From: Corynebacterium xerosis NBRC 16721 = ATCC 373
GTDB lineage: Bacteria; Actinomycetota; Actinomycetes; Mycobacteriales; Mycobacteriaceae
Length of the DNA: 64,000 nucleotides
Direction of reading: 5' to 3'
Assembly (NCBI RefSeq): GCF_001552415.1
Contig: NZ_BCRD01000001.1
Location: 434,001-498,000 of the forward strand
Position 1 is the first letter of the stretch; each line of letters begins with the position of its first letter. Positions 36,898 to 46,833 of this stretch are shown here, piece after piece. Under the pieces are notes generated by a model. It did not search any database and had not been told where the DNA came from. It saw nothing but the letters and a program-made list of their open reading frames with translations. The translations under genes and the position numbers were made by a program.

Positions 36898-38055
36898 GTG
36901 AATCAGCGTAGAGAGTACGGAGCCGCCCGTAAGCTCGGCCTGCTCGGCGTCCTCGCCGGCAGCGCCACCCTGCTCGCCGGCTGCGACGTAAACCCGCCGG
37001 AGAACGGCTTCTTCAAGCTGCTGCGTTTTGGCTGGCCGATGGGCGTTACGCCCGAGGCCGAGGCCATGGGCAACTTCTGGGTGTGGGTCTGGGTCGCGGC
37101 CTGGATCATCGGCATCGCCGTGTGGGGCCTCACCATCTACTCGATGGTCGGTTTCTCCGCGAAGAAGGCCAAGAAGGCCGGCAAGGACGAATTCCCGCGC
37201 CAGACCGCGTACAACGTCCCCCTCGAGCTGGTTCTGACGATCGTCCCGATCCTGATCGTCATGTCCCTGTTCTTCTTCACCGTCCAGACGCAGGACAAGG
37301 TCACTGCCATGGACAAGGACCCGGAGGTCGTCGTCGACGTCACCGCGTTCCAGTGGAACTGGAAGTTCGGCTACGCCAACGTTTCCGGTGACCTGATGGG
37401 CGGCGAGGACTACGAGGGCCGCCGCGAGGCCACCGGCCCCGAGGTCTACTTCACCGGCGAGGAGCACTCCGGCGAGGGCGAGCAGAACCAGAAGGACTAC
37501 CCGGTCCACGGCCAGTCCAAGGCCGACCTGTCCTACCTGTACTTCAACGAGGTCGAGACCCTCGGCACCACCGACGAGGTCCCGGTCCTGGTTCTCCCGA
37601 CCGACACCCCGATCGAGTTCGACCTGGCTTCCGCCGACGTCGTCCACTCCTTCTGGGTCCCCGAGTTCCTGTTCAAGCGCGACGCCTTCCCGCACCCGGA
37701 GGCCAACAAGTCGAACCGTCGCTTCCAGATCGAGGAGATCTCCTCGGCGATGATCGAGAACCGCCCCGTGGACAACCCGCGCGACAGCTACTCCAACGCG
37801 TTCGTCGGCCGCTGCGCCGAGATGTGCGGCACCTACCACGCGATGATGAACTTCGAGATCCGCGCGGTCTCCCGCGAAGCCTTCGCCGAGTACATGCAGT
37901 TCCGTCTCGACAACCCCGAGGCCACCAACGCCGAGGCGCTCGAGGCCATTGGCGAGGATCCGTTCGCGGTCTCGACCAGCCCGTTCAACGCCGGCCGCCT
38001 GGACACCCGCGACATGGGTGACCGCGAGGCGAACACGGTCGACCTCAACCAGTAA
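36898..38055 (+). CDS. ctaC: Cytochrome c oxidase subunit II (lipoprotein)
   Basis: The CuA-bearing subunit of the aa3 oxidase, 385 residues from GTG 36898 behind AGGAAGG. It has a lipoprotein signal peptide (lipobox LLAGC near residue 25), two membrane helices (about 58-85 and 105-130) and a periplasmic cupredoxin domain with the CuA ligands HSFW and CAEMCGTYHAMM. An acidic insert of about 50 residues (near 175-225) before the CuA site is typical of Corynebacteriales, where subunit II docks directly with the bc1 complex. ctaF follows by 30 bp. Confidence 0.95.
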   Translation: MNQRREYGAARKLGLLGVLAGSATLLAGCDVNPPENGFFKLLRFGWPMGVTPEAEAMGNFWVWVWVAAWIIGIAVWGLTIYSMVGFSAKKAKKAGKDEFPRQTAYNVPLELVLTIVPILIVMSLFFFTVQTQDKVTAMDKDPEVVVDVTAFQWNWKFGYANVSGDLMGGEDYEGRREATGPEVYFTGEEHSGEGEQNQKDYPVHGQSKADLSYLYFNEVETLGTTDEVPVLVLPTDTPIEFDLASADVVHSFWVPEFLFKRDAFPHPEANKSNRRFQIEEISSAMIENRPVDNPRDSYSNAFVGRCAEMCGTYHAMMNFEIRAVSREAFAEYMQFRLDNPEATNAEALEAIGEDPFAVSTSPFNAGRLDTRDMGDREANTVDLNQ

Positions 38056-38085
38056 CCGCCCGACGACTCCAGAAAGAAGTCAGAC

Positions 38086-38532
38086 ATGAAGTCCGCAGCA
38101 AAGCTGTTTTACGGTCTCACCGTGTTCCTGGGCGTTATGACCGTCGTGTACATCTTCGGCACGATGTACCTCCAGGACACCGGCAGCGTCATCAACGAAA
38201 ATCACGGCCGCCTCGAGTGGGCCGGCGCCACCGGCCTGCTGATGTCCACCCTCCTGACCCTGTTCCTGGGCGTGTACTTCCACTTCACCGAAGTCCGCTC
38301 GGACATCACCCCCTCCGACTGGGAGGAGGCCGAGGTCGCGGATGGCGCGGGCACCCTGGGCTTCTTCTCCGCCAGCTCCATCTGGCCGTTCGTGATGACC
38401 ATGGGCATCCTGCTGTTGGGCTACGGCATCGCCTTCATGGCGTACTGGCTCATCGTCCTGGGCGCGGTCATCCTGATCTTCGCCGGCACGAAGCTGAACA
38501 CGCAGTACATCACCCCGCCGGAGAAGCACTAG
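38086..38532 (+). CDS. ctaF: Cytochrome c oxidase subunit IV
   Basis: A 148-residue actinobacterial subunit IV with four membrane segments, and the hallmark stretches TVFLGVMTVVYIFGTMY and EWAGATGLLMSTLLTLFLG. ATG 38086 follows AAAGAAG. It forms an operon with ctaC and ends at a strong terminator. Confidence 0.93.
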   Translation: MKSAAKLFYGLTVFLGVMTVVYIFGTMYLQDTGSVINENHGRLEWAGATGLLMSTLLTLFLGVYFHFTEVRSDITPSDWEEAEVADGAGTLGFFSASSIWPFVMTMGILLLGYGIAFMAYWLIVLGAVILIFAGTKLNTQYITPPEKH

Positions 38533-38612
38533 CTCACCGGCCCGCCGGGGAGCATCAGCTCTCCGGCAGCCCGCGAGGGTGATCCTCCCGATCATCCGAC
38601 GCGGACGCGACA

Positions 38613-38647
38613 AAACCCCGCCACCCGGCCTTCCGGTGGCGGGGTTT
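38613..38647. terminator. Terminator for ctaC-ctaF
   Basis: AAACCCCGCCACC (38613-38625) pairs with GGTGGCGGGGTTT (38635-38647) over 13 bp. Runs of A and T flank the stem on both sides, so it can also end the convergent ABC-F gene. Confidence 0.82.
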
Positions 38648-38660
38648 CCGCATGCCGTGC

Positions 38661-40379
38661 CTACGCGAACTCGACGGGCTTCTTCCCCCGCGGTAGCTCG
38701 GTGACTTCGCCTTCCTCTACGACGAGGTGCCGCGCCTCCAGGCGATCGACCATGCGGCGATCGTGCGTCACCACGATGACGGTGCCCTCGGCCTCCGCGA
38801 TGGCGTCCTGCACCTCTTCGATGAGGTCGACGGACAAGTGGTTCGTCGGCTCGTCGAGAAGCAGGATGTCCGGCGGGTTGGCCACGACCAGCGCCAGCGC
38901 GACGCGGCGCTGCTGGCCCACCGACAGATCGCCGACCGGGCGTTTGGCGTCGCGGGCGGTGAGCAACCCCAAGTCGTCGAGGGTGACGGTGGGGTTGGGG
39001 TTGGCGTCGTACAGCTGATTGGGGCTCAGCGTCGGATCTGCCCAATCCTGCTCCTGCGCCAGCATGGCGATCCGGGCCTCCTGGCCGATGCGCATCTCGC
39101 CGGCGGCCGGGGCGACCTGGCCGAGCATGACCTTCAGCAGCGTCGACTTGCCCGCGCCATTGGGCCCGGTGACCACGATGGTGTCGCCGGGGCGGATGGT
39201 CAGAGAACCGACGTGGATGCGATCGGGCACGACGACGCCGCGCAGCTTCACGTGGAAGTCCTCGTCGCTGCCCGACGGGGCGCGCTTGGTGGACAGGGGC
39301 TTGGTCAGCGGCGCGTCGAAACCCAGCAGGGCCGGCGGCTTGGACACGCCATCGTCCTCGAGCTCCTCGAGCCGCTGCCGCGCCGAGCGGATGCGCCGGG
39401 CGACCTGGCGGTCGGCGCGGCCGCCGGAGTGGTCGTAGCCCATCTTCTCGTTGTCGCGCTTGGCACGCACCGGGCCGGCGCCCTCGGCGGCCGTCTCGAT
39501 CGTCTGCTCCAGCCGCGCCTTCTCGTGCTGCTCGGTGCGCCACTGGTGCTCCCACAGCTGGCGTTCGTGGCGGCGGTGCTTGTCGTAGTCGGTGTAGTTG
39601 CCGCGGAACATTCCGATGCCCTCGCGCCCCGGCACGAGGTCGCCGATGACGGTGCACACCGCGTCGAGGAAATCGCGATCGTGGGTGGCCACCACCACGA
39701 CGCCGGGGTGAGCGACGATGGTGTCGATGACCAACTGGCGGCCACGGTCGTCGAGGTGGTTCGTCGGCTCGTCGAGAAGCAGGATCTCGGGCTTGCGGAT
39801 CAGCGTCAGCGCGAGCCCCAGCCGGGCCCGCTGGCCGCCGGAGAGCTCGACGGACTTCTGGTCGAGCACCGGGCCATCGGGGCCTTCTCCGGACAGGCCG
39901 AGGTAGTCGAGGACGACTTCCGCGTGATGCTCGGCGTTCCAGTCGTCGTGCGCCATGACGTCCGAAAACAGCGTGGAATAGGCCTTTTCCGCGGCTTCCG
40001 ACGCCGCGGGGGAATCGGCCACGGACATCGCCTCCGCGGCGTCCTCCAGCGCCTGCAGGCGTCGCTTCGACGGCCCGAGCGCCTCGTCGACGAGCATCCG
40101 CGCCGTCGACTCGAACGGCGCCTCGAGCTCCTGCGAGCCCAGCACGCGCGTGCCCACGTGCGACACGGTGCCCGAAGTCGGCTTGCGACGGCCCGACAGC
40201 ACCCACAGCAACGTCGACTTGCCCGCGCCGTTGTCCCCGACGAGCCCCAGCACGTCGCCGGCGGAGACGGTCATGTTCACGTCGCGGAGCACCGGCGTGC
40301 CCTCGTAGTCGTAGTTGACGGAGTTGGCCACGAGCTGCGTCGCGGATCCGTCGATGAAGGGAAGGGGAGATTCGGCCAT
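38661..40379 (-). CDS. ABC-F family ATPase
   Basis: A 572-residue soluble protein with two ABC domains and no membrane segments. Domain 1 has Walker A GLVGDNGAGKST, signature LSGGQRARLGLA and Walker B ILLLDEPTNH. Domain 2 has VVTGPNGAGKST, LSVGQQRRVALA and ILLLDEPTNH. The linker between them is arginine-rich and helical, as in ABC-F translation factors that act at the ribosomal E site. Whether this one is housekeeping or gives antibiotic protection cannot be told. It lies between the two respiratory operons, where mycobacteria have other genes. Confidence 0.85.
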   Translation of the reverse strand: MAESPLPFIDGSATQLVANSVNYDYEGTPVLRDVNMTVSAGDVLGLVGDNGAGKSTLLWVLSGRRKPTSGTVSHVGTRVLGSQELEAPFESTARMLVDEALGPSKRRLQALEDAAEAMSVADSPAASEAAEKAYSTLFSDVMAHDDWNAEHHAEVVLDYLGLSGEGPDGPVLDQKSVELSGGQRARLGLALTLIRKPEILLLDEPTNHLDDRGRQLVIDTIVAHPGVVVVATHDRDFLDAVCTVIGDLVPGREGIGMFRGNYTDYDKHRRHERQLWEHQWRTEQHEKARLEQTIETAAEGAGPVRAKRDNEKMGYDHSGGRADRQVARRIRSARQRLEELEDDGVSKPPALLGFDAPLTKPLSTKRAPSGSDEDFHVKLRGVVVPDRIHVGSLTIRPGDTIVVTGPNGAGKSTLLKVMLGQVAPAAGEMRIGQEARIAMLAQEQDWADPTLSPNQLYDANPNPTVTLDDLGLLTARDAKRPVGDLSVGQQRRVALALVVANPPDILLLDEPTNHLSVDLIEEVQDAIAEAEGTVIVVTHDRRMVDRLEARHLVVEEGEVTELPRGKKPVEFA

Positions 40380-40565
40380 TGCGGCGCCTCCTGCATAGCT
40401 GGATTGGAGTGGGGGAGGGGAGTGGTCGCGCGATGCGGTCGCCGTTCGGTTGCTTTACGACGATGGCGTGCGCGACGGGAGGCGTCAGATGTTCATGTGT
40501 CCAGCTTACGCGCCTGAGAGTTGGCCGAATGGCGCCGAGTTGGCGTGGCGGGTCCGGAAATGCGA

Positions 40566-40609
40566 GACCGCCCCGGCGGCGAAATTTTCATCTCGCGGCC
40601 GGGGCGGTC
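40566..40609 (-). terminator. Terminator for ctaE-qcrCAB
   Basis: GACCGCCCCGGC (40566-40577) pairs with 40598-40609 around a 20-base loop that includes AAATTTTC. It lies 32 bp beyond the qcrB stop. Confidence 0.65.
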
Positions 40610-40640
40610 GTCGTTGAGCGCAGTTGCGTGGCGCTATGCC

Positions 40641-42272
40641 TTACTTGTCGAGCTCGCCGCGCGTTTCGGCGTTGCGGGTCTCGAGGTCGCGCAGCATCTG
40701 GGTGCGCTGGTGGTGATTCTCGTCCTCGATGCGGGCAGCCTCGTCGGCGATGTCCTGCGAGTCGGGGGAGAACCAGCCGCCGCGGCCGGGGGCACCGGCG
40801 GCGCCGAGGGCGTTCATCGTCTTCGGGACGTAACCGCCCTGGTACTCCAGCGGGACGGCGTGGCCGTGCTCGTCGACCGGGCCCAGCGGCTGGTGCACCT
40901 CGATGAAGGCGCCCGAGGGCAGCTGGTCGATGATGCCGGTCTCGATGCCGTGCTCCAGGACGGCCTGGTCGGAACGCTGCAGACCGATGCAGATGCGGTA
41001 CGTGACGAAGTACGCGATCGGCGGGAGCAGGATCAGACCGATTCGACCGACCCAGGTCATCGCGTTCAGCGAGATCTGGAAGTGGTAGGCGATCAGGTCG
41101 TTGCCGCCCGAGAGGGTCAGCAGGGTGTAGAAGACCAGGGCCATCGCGCCGATGCCGGAACGAACCGGCACGTCGCGCGGACGCTGCAGCAGGTTGTGGT
41201 GGGCGTTATCGCCGGTCATCTTGGCTTCGATGAACGGGTAGGCGAACAGCAGCACGACCAGGAGGCCGAGCAGCAGCGCCACCCACACGACGGCCGGGAT
41301 GGTGTAGGAGCCGATGTAGAGCTCCCACGCCGGCATGACTCGCGCTGCACCGTCCGTCCACAGCATGTAGATGTCCGGCTGCGAGCCGGCGGAAACCTGC
41401 GATGGGTTGTACGGGCCCAGGTTCCAGATCGCGTTGATCTGGAAGGCGCCGGCCAGGAAGGCCATGAAGCCGATGTTGATCAGGCCGAAGGTCAGCGCCT
41501 TGACGGCGAAGACCGGCATGATGCGGACGCCGACGACGTTGTTCTCGGTGCGGCCGGCACCCGGGAACTGCGTGTGCTTCTGGTACCAGACCAGGGCCAG
41601 GTGAGCGGCGATGAGGCCGAGCAGCAGGGCCGGGATGATCAGCACGTGGGCGATGTACAGGCGCGGGATGATGATGTCGCCCGGGAAGTCGCCGTTGAAC
41701 ATCATCCAGTGCATCCAGGTGCCGATCACCGGCAGGCCGATGATGATGGCGGACATGATTCGCAGACCGACGCCCGAGAGCAGGTCGTCCGGGAGCGAGT
41801 AGCCCATGAAGCCCTCGGCGATCGAGAGCAGCAGCAGGATGCAGCCGATGACCCAGTTGGCCTCGCGCGGCTTGCGGAACGCACCGGTGAAGAAGATGCG
41901 GAACATGTGCGCCATGATCGAGATGGCGAACAGCAGCGCGGCCCAGTGGTGGACCTGGCGGATGAACAGGCCGCCGCGGACCTCGAAGGAGATCTGCAGG
42001 GCGGTCTCGTAGGCGCGGGACATTTCCACGCCGTTGAGCGGCGCGTAGGCGCCGTCGTAGATGACCTTCGACATCGAGGGATCGAAGAAGAGGGTCAGGT
42101 AGACGCCGGACAGCAGCAGAACGACGAAGCTGTACAGCGCGATCTCGCCCAGCATGAAGGACCAGTGCGTGGGGAACACCTTGTTGATCTGGCGGCGGAT
42201 GCCGGACGACATGGTGTAACGGTCGTCCATGTTGCGCGCCATCAGTGCGACGCGGTTATTGCTCTTGCTCAT
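40641..42272 (-). CDS. qcrB: Cytochrome bc1 complex cytochrome b subunit
   Basis: A 543-residue integral membrane subunit carrying two b hemes and the quinol sites. [44 protein letters not shown] and [25 protein letters not shown] contain the usual heme histidines. A C-terminal extension of about 130 residues ending in a charged helix is typical of actinobacterial QcrB. The ATG at 42272 overlaps the qcrA stop, so the subunits are translationally coupled. Confidence 0.95.
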   Translation of the reverse strand: MSKSNNRVALMARNMDDRYTMSSGIRRQINKVFPTHWSFMLGEIALYSFVVLLLSGVYLTLFFDPSMSKVIYDGAYAPLNGVEMSRAYETALQISFEVRGGLFIRQVHHWAALLFAISIMAHMFRIFFTGAFRKPREANWVIGCILLLLSIAEGFMGYSLPDDLLSGVGLRIMSAIIIGLPVIGTWMHWMMFNGDFPGDIIIPRLYIAHVLIIPALLLGLIAAHLALVWYQKHTQFPGAGRTENNVVGVRIMPVFAVKALTFGLINIGFMAFLAGAFQINAIWNLGPYNPSQVSAGSQPDIYMLWTDGAARVMPAWELYIGSYTIPAVVWVALLLGLLVVLLFAYPFIEAKMTGDNAHHNLLQRPRDVPVRSGIGAMALVFYTLLTLSGGNDLIAYHFQISLNAMTWVGRIGLILLPPIAYFVTYRICIGLQRSDQAVLEHGIETGIIDQLPSGAFIEVHQPLGPVDEHGHAVPLEYQGGYVPKTMNALGAAGAPGRGGWFSPDSQDIADEAARIEDENHHQRTQMLRDLETRNAETRGELDK

Positions 42273-43480
42273 GACTGACGCTCCCAGAAGGCCGGGCCGA
42301 CGGGCTCAATGAAGTTGCCGTTGGCGTAGAGGAAACCGTCCTCGTCGACATCGATGGGCAGCTCGGGCAGCGCGCGGGCGGCGGGGCCGAAGACCGGCTT
42401 GCCGTACTGCAGCGCGTCGAACTGCGACTGGTGGCACGGGCACAGGATTCGGTTGGTCTGGGCCTCGTACAGCGAGGTCGGGCAACCGATGTGCGTGCAG
42501 ATCTTGGAGTAGGCGAAGTAATCGCCGTAGTGGAACTCCTCCTGGCCGGCGCGCAGCGTGGCGCGGGCGGCGTCCTGCGAACGCAGGCGGATGAGCATGA
42601 CCGCGTTGCGCGAGCCGTGGATCGAGTGCATGTGCGCCTCGTAGACCTCGGCGTCGGGCGAGTAGCGGTCGCCGTCGTTGACGTCCTCCTCCAGCAGGGG
42701 GAAGACGGTCTCCATGGCGCCGGCGGACAGGTCCTCCGGGCGGATGCGGACCAGGCGGGAAACGCCGGTGAAGGAGAAGCCGTGGCTTCCCTCCTCGGCG
42801 ATGGCGCCGGTGTCGCGGCCCAGGTAGACCTTCTCGCCCTGCTCGACCAGGGTCCAGCCCGTGGTCCAGAGGGTGCCGTCGCCCGTGATGTCCATGTCGT
42901 GCTTGGGCTTCCACGGGTTCTTGATCATGCCGCCCAGCGGCAGGATCATGCCGATGCCGGCCAGCACCGCGCCGGCGCCGAGCAGACCCTTGATGGCGGA
43001 GCGGCGACCCAGGGTCGACGTCTCCCAGGAGTCGTTCAGCAGGGCGACGATGGTCTTCTGGTCGGTCTCGGACGACGCGCCGTCGTGGCGACGCTGCACC
43101 GAGATCTCCTCGGGCACGAAGCGCTTGGTGTACTTCACGGCGCCGACGCCCAGGGCGATGATCGAGCCGCCGATGGTGATGCCGAGCATCGGGGTGTAGA
43201 GGGTGTAGATCCACAGGCCCTCGTCACCGTGGCCCTTGTACTCCCAGGGCCAGAACAGGTACACGGCGATGAACGCCAGACCCAGGACGACCGCGAGAAC
43301 CAGCCAGGCGATGACGCCGGCGGCGGCACGCTTCTCGGCCGGGTCCCCCTTGATGGGGAAGCGCTCCTTGCGGTAGGCGATGGTCACGTCGTCGAGCTCG
43401 GTGCCCAGGCGGGCCAGCTCGTCGTTGCTCATCTTCGACAGCTCCTCGGAGCTGTAGTTCTTCTTCACGTTGTCGGTCAC
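42269..43480 (-). CDS. qcrA: Cytochrome bc1 complex Rieske iron-sulfur subunit
   Basis: A 403-residue Rieske protein. It has three membrane helices (about 57-80, 92-112 and 160-185), the actinobacterial arrangement, then the [2Fe-2S] domain with [12 protein letters not shown] and [10 protein letters not shown]. The start is GTG 43480, overlapping the qcrC stop by four bases (GTGA). Electrons pass from quinol here to QcrC. Confidence 0.95.
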   Translation of the reverse strand: MTDNVKKNYSSEELSKMSNDELARLGTELDDVTIAYRKERFPIKGDPAEKRAAAGVIAWLVLAVVLGLAFIAVYLFWPWEYKGHGDEGLWIYTLYTPMLGITIGGSIIALGVGAVKYTKRFVPEEISVQRRHDGASSETDQKTIVALLNDSWETSTLGRRSAIKGLLGAGAVLAGIGMILPLGGMIKNPWKPKHDMDITGDGTLWTTGWTLVEQGEKVYLGRDTGAIAEEGSHGFSFTGVSRLVRIRPEDLSAGAMETVFPLLEEDVNDGDRYSPDAEVYEAHMHSIHGSRNAVMLIRLRSQDAARATLRAGQEEFHYGDYFAYSKICTHIGCPTSLYEAQTNRILCPCHQSQFDALQYGKPVFGPAARALPELPIDVDEDGFLYANGNFIEPVGPAFWERQS

Positions 43481-44373
43481 TGTCGGGATCCAATCCAGAG
43501 TGCGGCCGCCACCAGAGCGACGATGCCGGCAATCCACATGAACAGGCCCTCGGTCACGGGGCCGAGGCCGCCGAGCGGGTAGCCGGACGGGCCGGGCGTC
43601 TCCGCCGAGTTCTTGATGTAGGCGATGAGGTCCTTCTTCTCGTCGGCGGTGAGCTGACGATCGGAGAACTTCGGCATGTTCTGCGGACCCGTGAGCATGG
43701 CCTGGTACAGCTCCTGCTCATTGGCCGGGTCGAGAATCGGGGCGTACTTGCCGCCGGACAGCGCGCCGCCACGACCGGTGAAGTTGTGGCAGGACGCGCA
43801 GTTCAGGCGGAAGAGCTCGGAACCGCGGGCGATGTCGAGGGGATCCATCTTGCCGTTCTCGGCGTCGTAGTTCTTGCCTCGGAGGGACTCCATGGCGATG
43901 GAGCCGTCCTCGTCGCGGACCAGACCGGCGCCGCCTCCGTGCGACTGCACGTAAGCGGCGAGGGCGAGGGTCTGCTCCTCGGAGTAGCGCGGGGTCTTGC
44001 GGGCGGCCTGCGCCTCATTGCGGAGCATCGGCATGCGGCCGGAGTGCACCTGGAAGTACACCGCGCCTTCGCCGACGCCGATGAGGGACTTGCCGCGGTC
44101 CTTGACGCCCTGGAGGTTTGCGCCGTGGCAGGTGATGCACGCGACGTCGTAAAGCTCCTTGCCCTCCTGGATCAGCGCCGCGTCGTCCTGCTGGGCGGTC
44201 GCGACCTGGGCGTCGGGGGTCAGGGCATTGGCCAGGAAGCCCGCGCCGGTCAGGGCGAGGGCGAGCGCCATGACACCGGAAACGGTGCGGCGCATCTTGC
44301 GGCGGCCCTTGGCCTTTCGGCCGGCCACCGCGGAGGACGTGCGGTCCTCAGCTGCGGGGTTATGGTTTTCCAT
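43477..44373 (-). CDS. qcrC: Cytochrome bc1 complex diheme cytochrome c subunit
   Basis: A 298-residue membrane-anchored cytochrome with two CxxCH heme sites (CITCH and CASCH), as in other Corynebacteriales that lack soluble cytochrome c. An N-terminal signal-anchor follows a basic stretch ([11 protein letters not shown]), and a C-terminal membrane helix is present (about 272-292). The second heme hands electrons directly to subunit II. ATG 44373; it lies 72 bp after ctaE. Confidence 0.95.
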   Translation of the reverse strand: MENHNPAAEDRTSSAVAGRKAKGRRKMRRTVSGVMALALALTGAGFLANALTPDAQVATAQQDDAALIQEGKELYDVACITCHGANLQGVKDRGKSLIGVGEGAVYFQVHSGRMPMLRNEAQAARKTPRYSEEQTLALAAYVQSHGGGAGLVRDEDGSIAMESLRGKNYDAENGKMDPLDIARGSELFRLNCASCHNFTGRGGALSGGKYAPILDPANEQELYQAMLTGPQNMPKFSDRQLTADEKKDLIAYIKNSAETPGPSGYPLGGLGPVTEGLFMWIAGIVALVAAALWIGSRQ

Positions 44374-44445
44374 CTTTTTCCCTTTGTTGTGCGTGGAAAG
44401 TGGATGGCTGTAGTAGGCCGCACCGGGGGTGTCGGCCGTTACGGC

Positions 44446-45060
44446 CTACTGGATGAAGTAGATGGTGATGAACAGGCCGATCCACACGACGTCGACGAAG
44501 TGCCAGTAGTACGAGACCACGATGGCGGCCGTCGCCTGCGCCGGGGTGAACTTCGACTTGAAGGTACGGATCAGCACCACGACGAACGCCAGCACGCCCG
44601 CGAGGACGTGAGCGGCGTGGAAGCCGGTGGTGATGAAGAAGACCGAACCGTAGACGGAGTTCTGGATGGTCATTCCGTGGCCGACCAGGGTGAAGTACTC
44701 GTAACCCTGGCCGACCAAGAAGATCGCGCCCAGCAGCGTCGAAAGGGCATACCACCTGCGCAGGGCGAACACGTCGCCCCGCTCGGCCGCGAACACGCCC
44801 CACTGGGCGGTGAACGAAGACGACACCAGGATCACAGTGATCGCCAGTGCGTACGGGACGTTGAGGTGGCCGGTACCCCAATCCCACGATTCTCCCTGGC
44901 CGTTCGCGCGCGATACGAAGTACATCGCGAACATGCCGGCGAAGAACATCAATTCCTGAGACAGGAACACGATCGTCCCGACACTGACCATGTTCGGTCG
45001 GTTCAGTGTCGCGGCACGACGTGGTGCTGTCATACCTGTGTTTTCAACTGCGCTCGTCAC
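44446..45060 (-). CDS. ctaE: Cytochrome c oxidase subunit III
   Basis: A 204-residue subunit III with five membrane helices; [37 protein letters not shown] and [21 protein letters not shown] are family signatures. The start is GTG 45060. It is the first gene of ctaE-qcrC-qcrA-qcrB, the usual corynebacterial operon. Confidence 0.95.
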   Translation of the reverse strand: MTSAVENTGMTAPRRAATLNRPNMVSVGTIVFLSQELMFFAGMFAMYFVSRANGQGESWDWGTGHLNVPYALAITVILVSSSFTAQWGVFAAERGDVFALRRWYALSTLLGAIFLVGQGYEYFTLVGHGMTIQNSVYGSVFFITTGFHAAHVLAGVLAFVVVLIRTFKSKFTPAQATAAIVVSYYWHFVDVVWIGLFITIYFIQ

Positions 45061-45665
45061 GTTAGACAGTATGACCTGTTCTTAAGGAAGAGTCACGTTG
45101 CAACCCCCGTTTTGGGAAAGTTTTCTGTAAAACCCCAGGTCGTTTCTGAAGGTTCCTGAGAGTTACAGTAATTTTTCCCATCGCCGGGAACTTCTCGCGT
45201 TGCTTTACGACGGCCCGTCTCTGGCCCCGTTCCCCCGTGCCTCCGTCCATGGCGCGGGACCCATCCCGCGTGGACGGCTGGTGCGGTTCCCGACCATCCC
45301 AGGGGGATGGAGTCGGCCGCACCGTGAGCGGTTCCCTGACCCTGGGTCGGAAAGCTCGCTCGGTTAGTGCGCAATCTTAGCCGATGCCCCGGCATTGATG
45401 GGTTGTGGGGGCGCGCATACCCCCAGGGGATAAAACCCCGGCAGACGACCAACGCACCGGGGCATCGCGCCCGGCCGCATGTGTCTCGTGCAGCCGGCGA
45501 TCGCACCCGACCTGTGCGCCAGGCGATCGCACCCACCCCTTGCGCTCGCCGCGCCCCGGCGGGACGCGGAAGCCAAGTGCGCCGTAATATTCACCAGGCA
45601 AGCGGCATTCCGCCGCGGCGGGCCGGGTGCCCGGCCGCGGCACCATCGAACAGAAGGAGCGACGC
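45061..45665. other. Hairpin-rich divergent region between ctaE and trpD
   Basis: 605 bp with no gene seen. It has the 12-mer site (45078-45089), a recurrent motif followed by GGCCCG (45202), two adjoining strong hairpins (45243-45277, with CCGTCCA and CGCGGG arms; 45280-45323, with GGTGCGG, CCGAC and CATC arms), short GGGG/CCCC hairpins near 45405-45445 and two GGCGATCGCACCC copies 26 bp apart (45496, 45522). Confidence 0.55.
45078..45089 (-). promoter_or_regulatory. 12-mer site upstream of ctaE, shared with ctaC
   Basis: The plus strand reads GTTCTTAAGGAA, 17 bp from the ctaE GTG, identical to the site before ctaC but in the opposite direction relative to the gene. Confidence 0.5.
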
Positions 45666-46718
45666 ATGACCCAGCAGACCGTTAACCCGAGCCAGGCCAA
45701 CTGGCGGCAGGTCCTGGGCCTCATCGGCGCTCGCCGCGAGGTTCCCGCCGAGGGCGTCCGCTTCGCCATGGACCAGATCATGACGGGCCAGGCCGCCGAT
45801 GCCCAGGTCGCGGCCTTCGCCTTCGGCATCTTCGCCAAGGGCATCACCGCCGCCGAGCTCGACGCGGCGGCCACGGGGATGCTGTCGCATGCCGCCGATG
45901 CCGCCGTGCCGGATGCCTCCGGCGCAGTGGACATCGTGGGCACCGGCGGCGACGGCGCTCACACCGTCAACATCTCGACCATGTCGTCGGTCGTCGTGGC
46001 CGCGTCCGGCACTCCGGTGCTCAAGCACGGCAACCGCGCCGCATCGTCGAAGTCGGGCGGCGCGGACATGCTCGAGGCACTCGGCTTCGACATCGCCGAC
46101 GGCCACGTGACGTCGCCGGCCCACCCGGACTTCTCTCTCCGGTTCCTTTTCGCCGCGACCTACCACCCGGCGATGCGCTACGCCGGTCCCGTCCGCTCGC
46201 AGTTGGCCGTGCCCACTCTGTTCAACCTCCTCGGCCCGCTGACCAACCCGGCGCAGCCGGCGGCGAGCCTCATCGGCTGCGCCTTCGAGGACCAGATGGA
46301 GACGATGGCCGGGGCGTTCGCCCGCCGCGGCCAGCGGGTGCTGGTCGTCCGCGGTTCGGACGGGCTCGACGAGATCACGGTCACCGGCACGACCCGGGTG
46401 TTCATCGTCGAGGATGGCACCGTCGTGCAGGACGTCATCGATCCCCGCGATTACGGCATGGAGTTCGCCCCGGCCGATTCCCTGCGCGGTGGCGAGCCGG
46501 CGTACAACGCCGAGGTCGCCCGGAAGGTGTGGACGGGGGAGCTGCGCGGTCCGATCCGCGACGCAGTTCTGTTGAACTCGGCGGCCGCGATCGTCGCGTC
46601 CCGGGGGCTCGAGGGTGGCGACCTGAAGTCGGCGCTGACCCGGGCGCTGGCCATCGTGACCGAGACCCTGGACTCGGGCCGCTGCGCCGAGATCATGGCG
46701 GCGGCCACGGGCCGCTGA
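45666..46718 (+). CDS. trpD: Anthranilate phosphoribosyltransferase-type protein
   Basis: A 350-residue protein of the anthranilate phosphoribosyltransferase family (second step of tryptophan synthesis). Visible motifs are the PRPP loop GTGGDGAHTVNIST, KHGNRAASSKSGGADMLEALG and NLLGPLTNPA. ATG 45666 follows AAGGAG. It is the stand-alone copy found next to ctaE in Corynebacteriales (Rv2192c in M. tuberculosis), away from other trp genes. I cannot tell whether a second trpD exists elsewhere. Confidence 0.9.
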   Translation: MTQQTVNPSQANWRQVLGLIGARREVPAEGVRFAMDQIMTGQAADAQVAAFAFGIFAKGITAAELDAAATGMLSHAADAAVPDASGAVDIVGTGGDGAHTVNISTMSSVVVAASGTPVLKHGNRAASSKSGGADMLEALGFDIADGHVTSPAHPDFSLRFLFAATYHPAMRYAGPVRSQLAVPTLFNLLGPLTNPAQPAASLIGCAFEDQMETMAGAFARRGQRVLVVRGSDGLDEITVTGTTRVFIVEDGTVVQDVIDPRDYGMEFAPADSLRGGEPAYNAEVARKVWTGELRGPIRDAVLLNSAAAIVASRGLEGGDLKSALTRALAIVTETLDSGRCAEIMAAATGR

Positions 46719-46783
46719 CGAGCCGTTCGCCGTACGACGTCGTCCCAGGCGTCGGAAGGGCACGGCGCACGATGCGATGGCAC

Positions 46784-46832
46784 GCGGCGCACTCCTTATA
46801 TAAGGGCGCACCTTGTATAAGGAGTGCGCCGC
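46784..46832. terminator. Bidirectional terminator between trpD and the nuclease gene
   Basis: Arms 46784-46805 and 46811-46832 pair over 22 bp with one mismatch around GCGCA. It lies between convergent genes and ends one base before the nuclease stop codon. Confidence 0.8.
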
Positions 46833-46833
46833 G

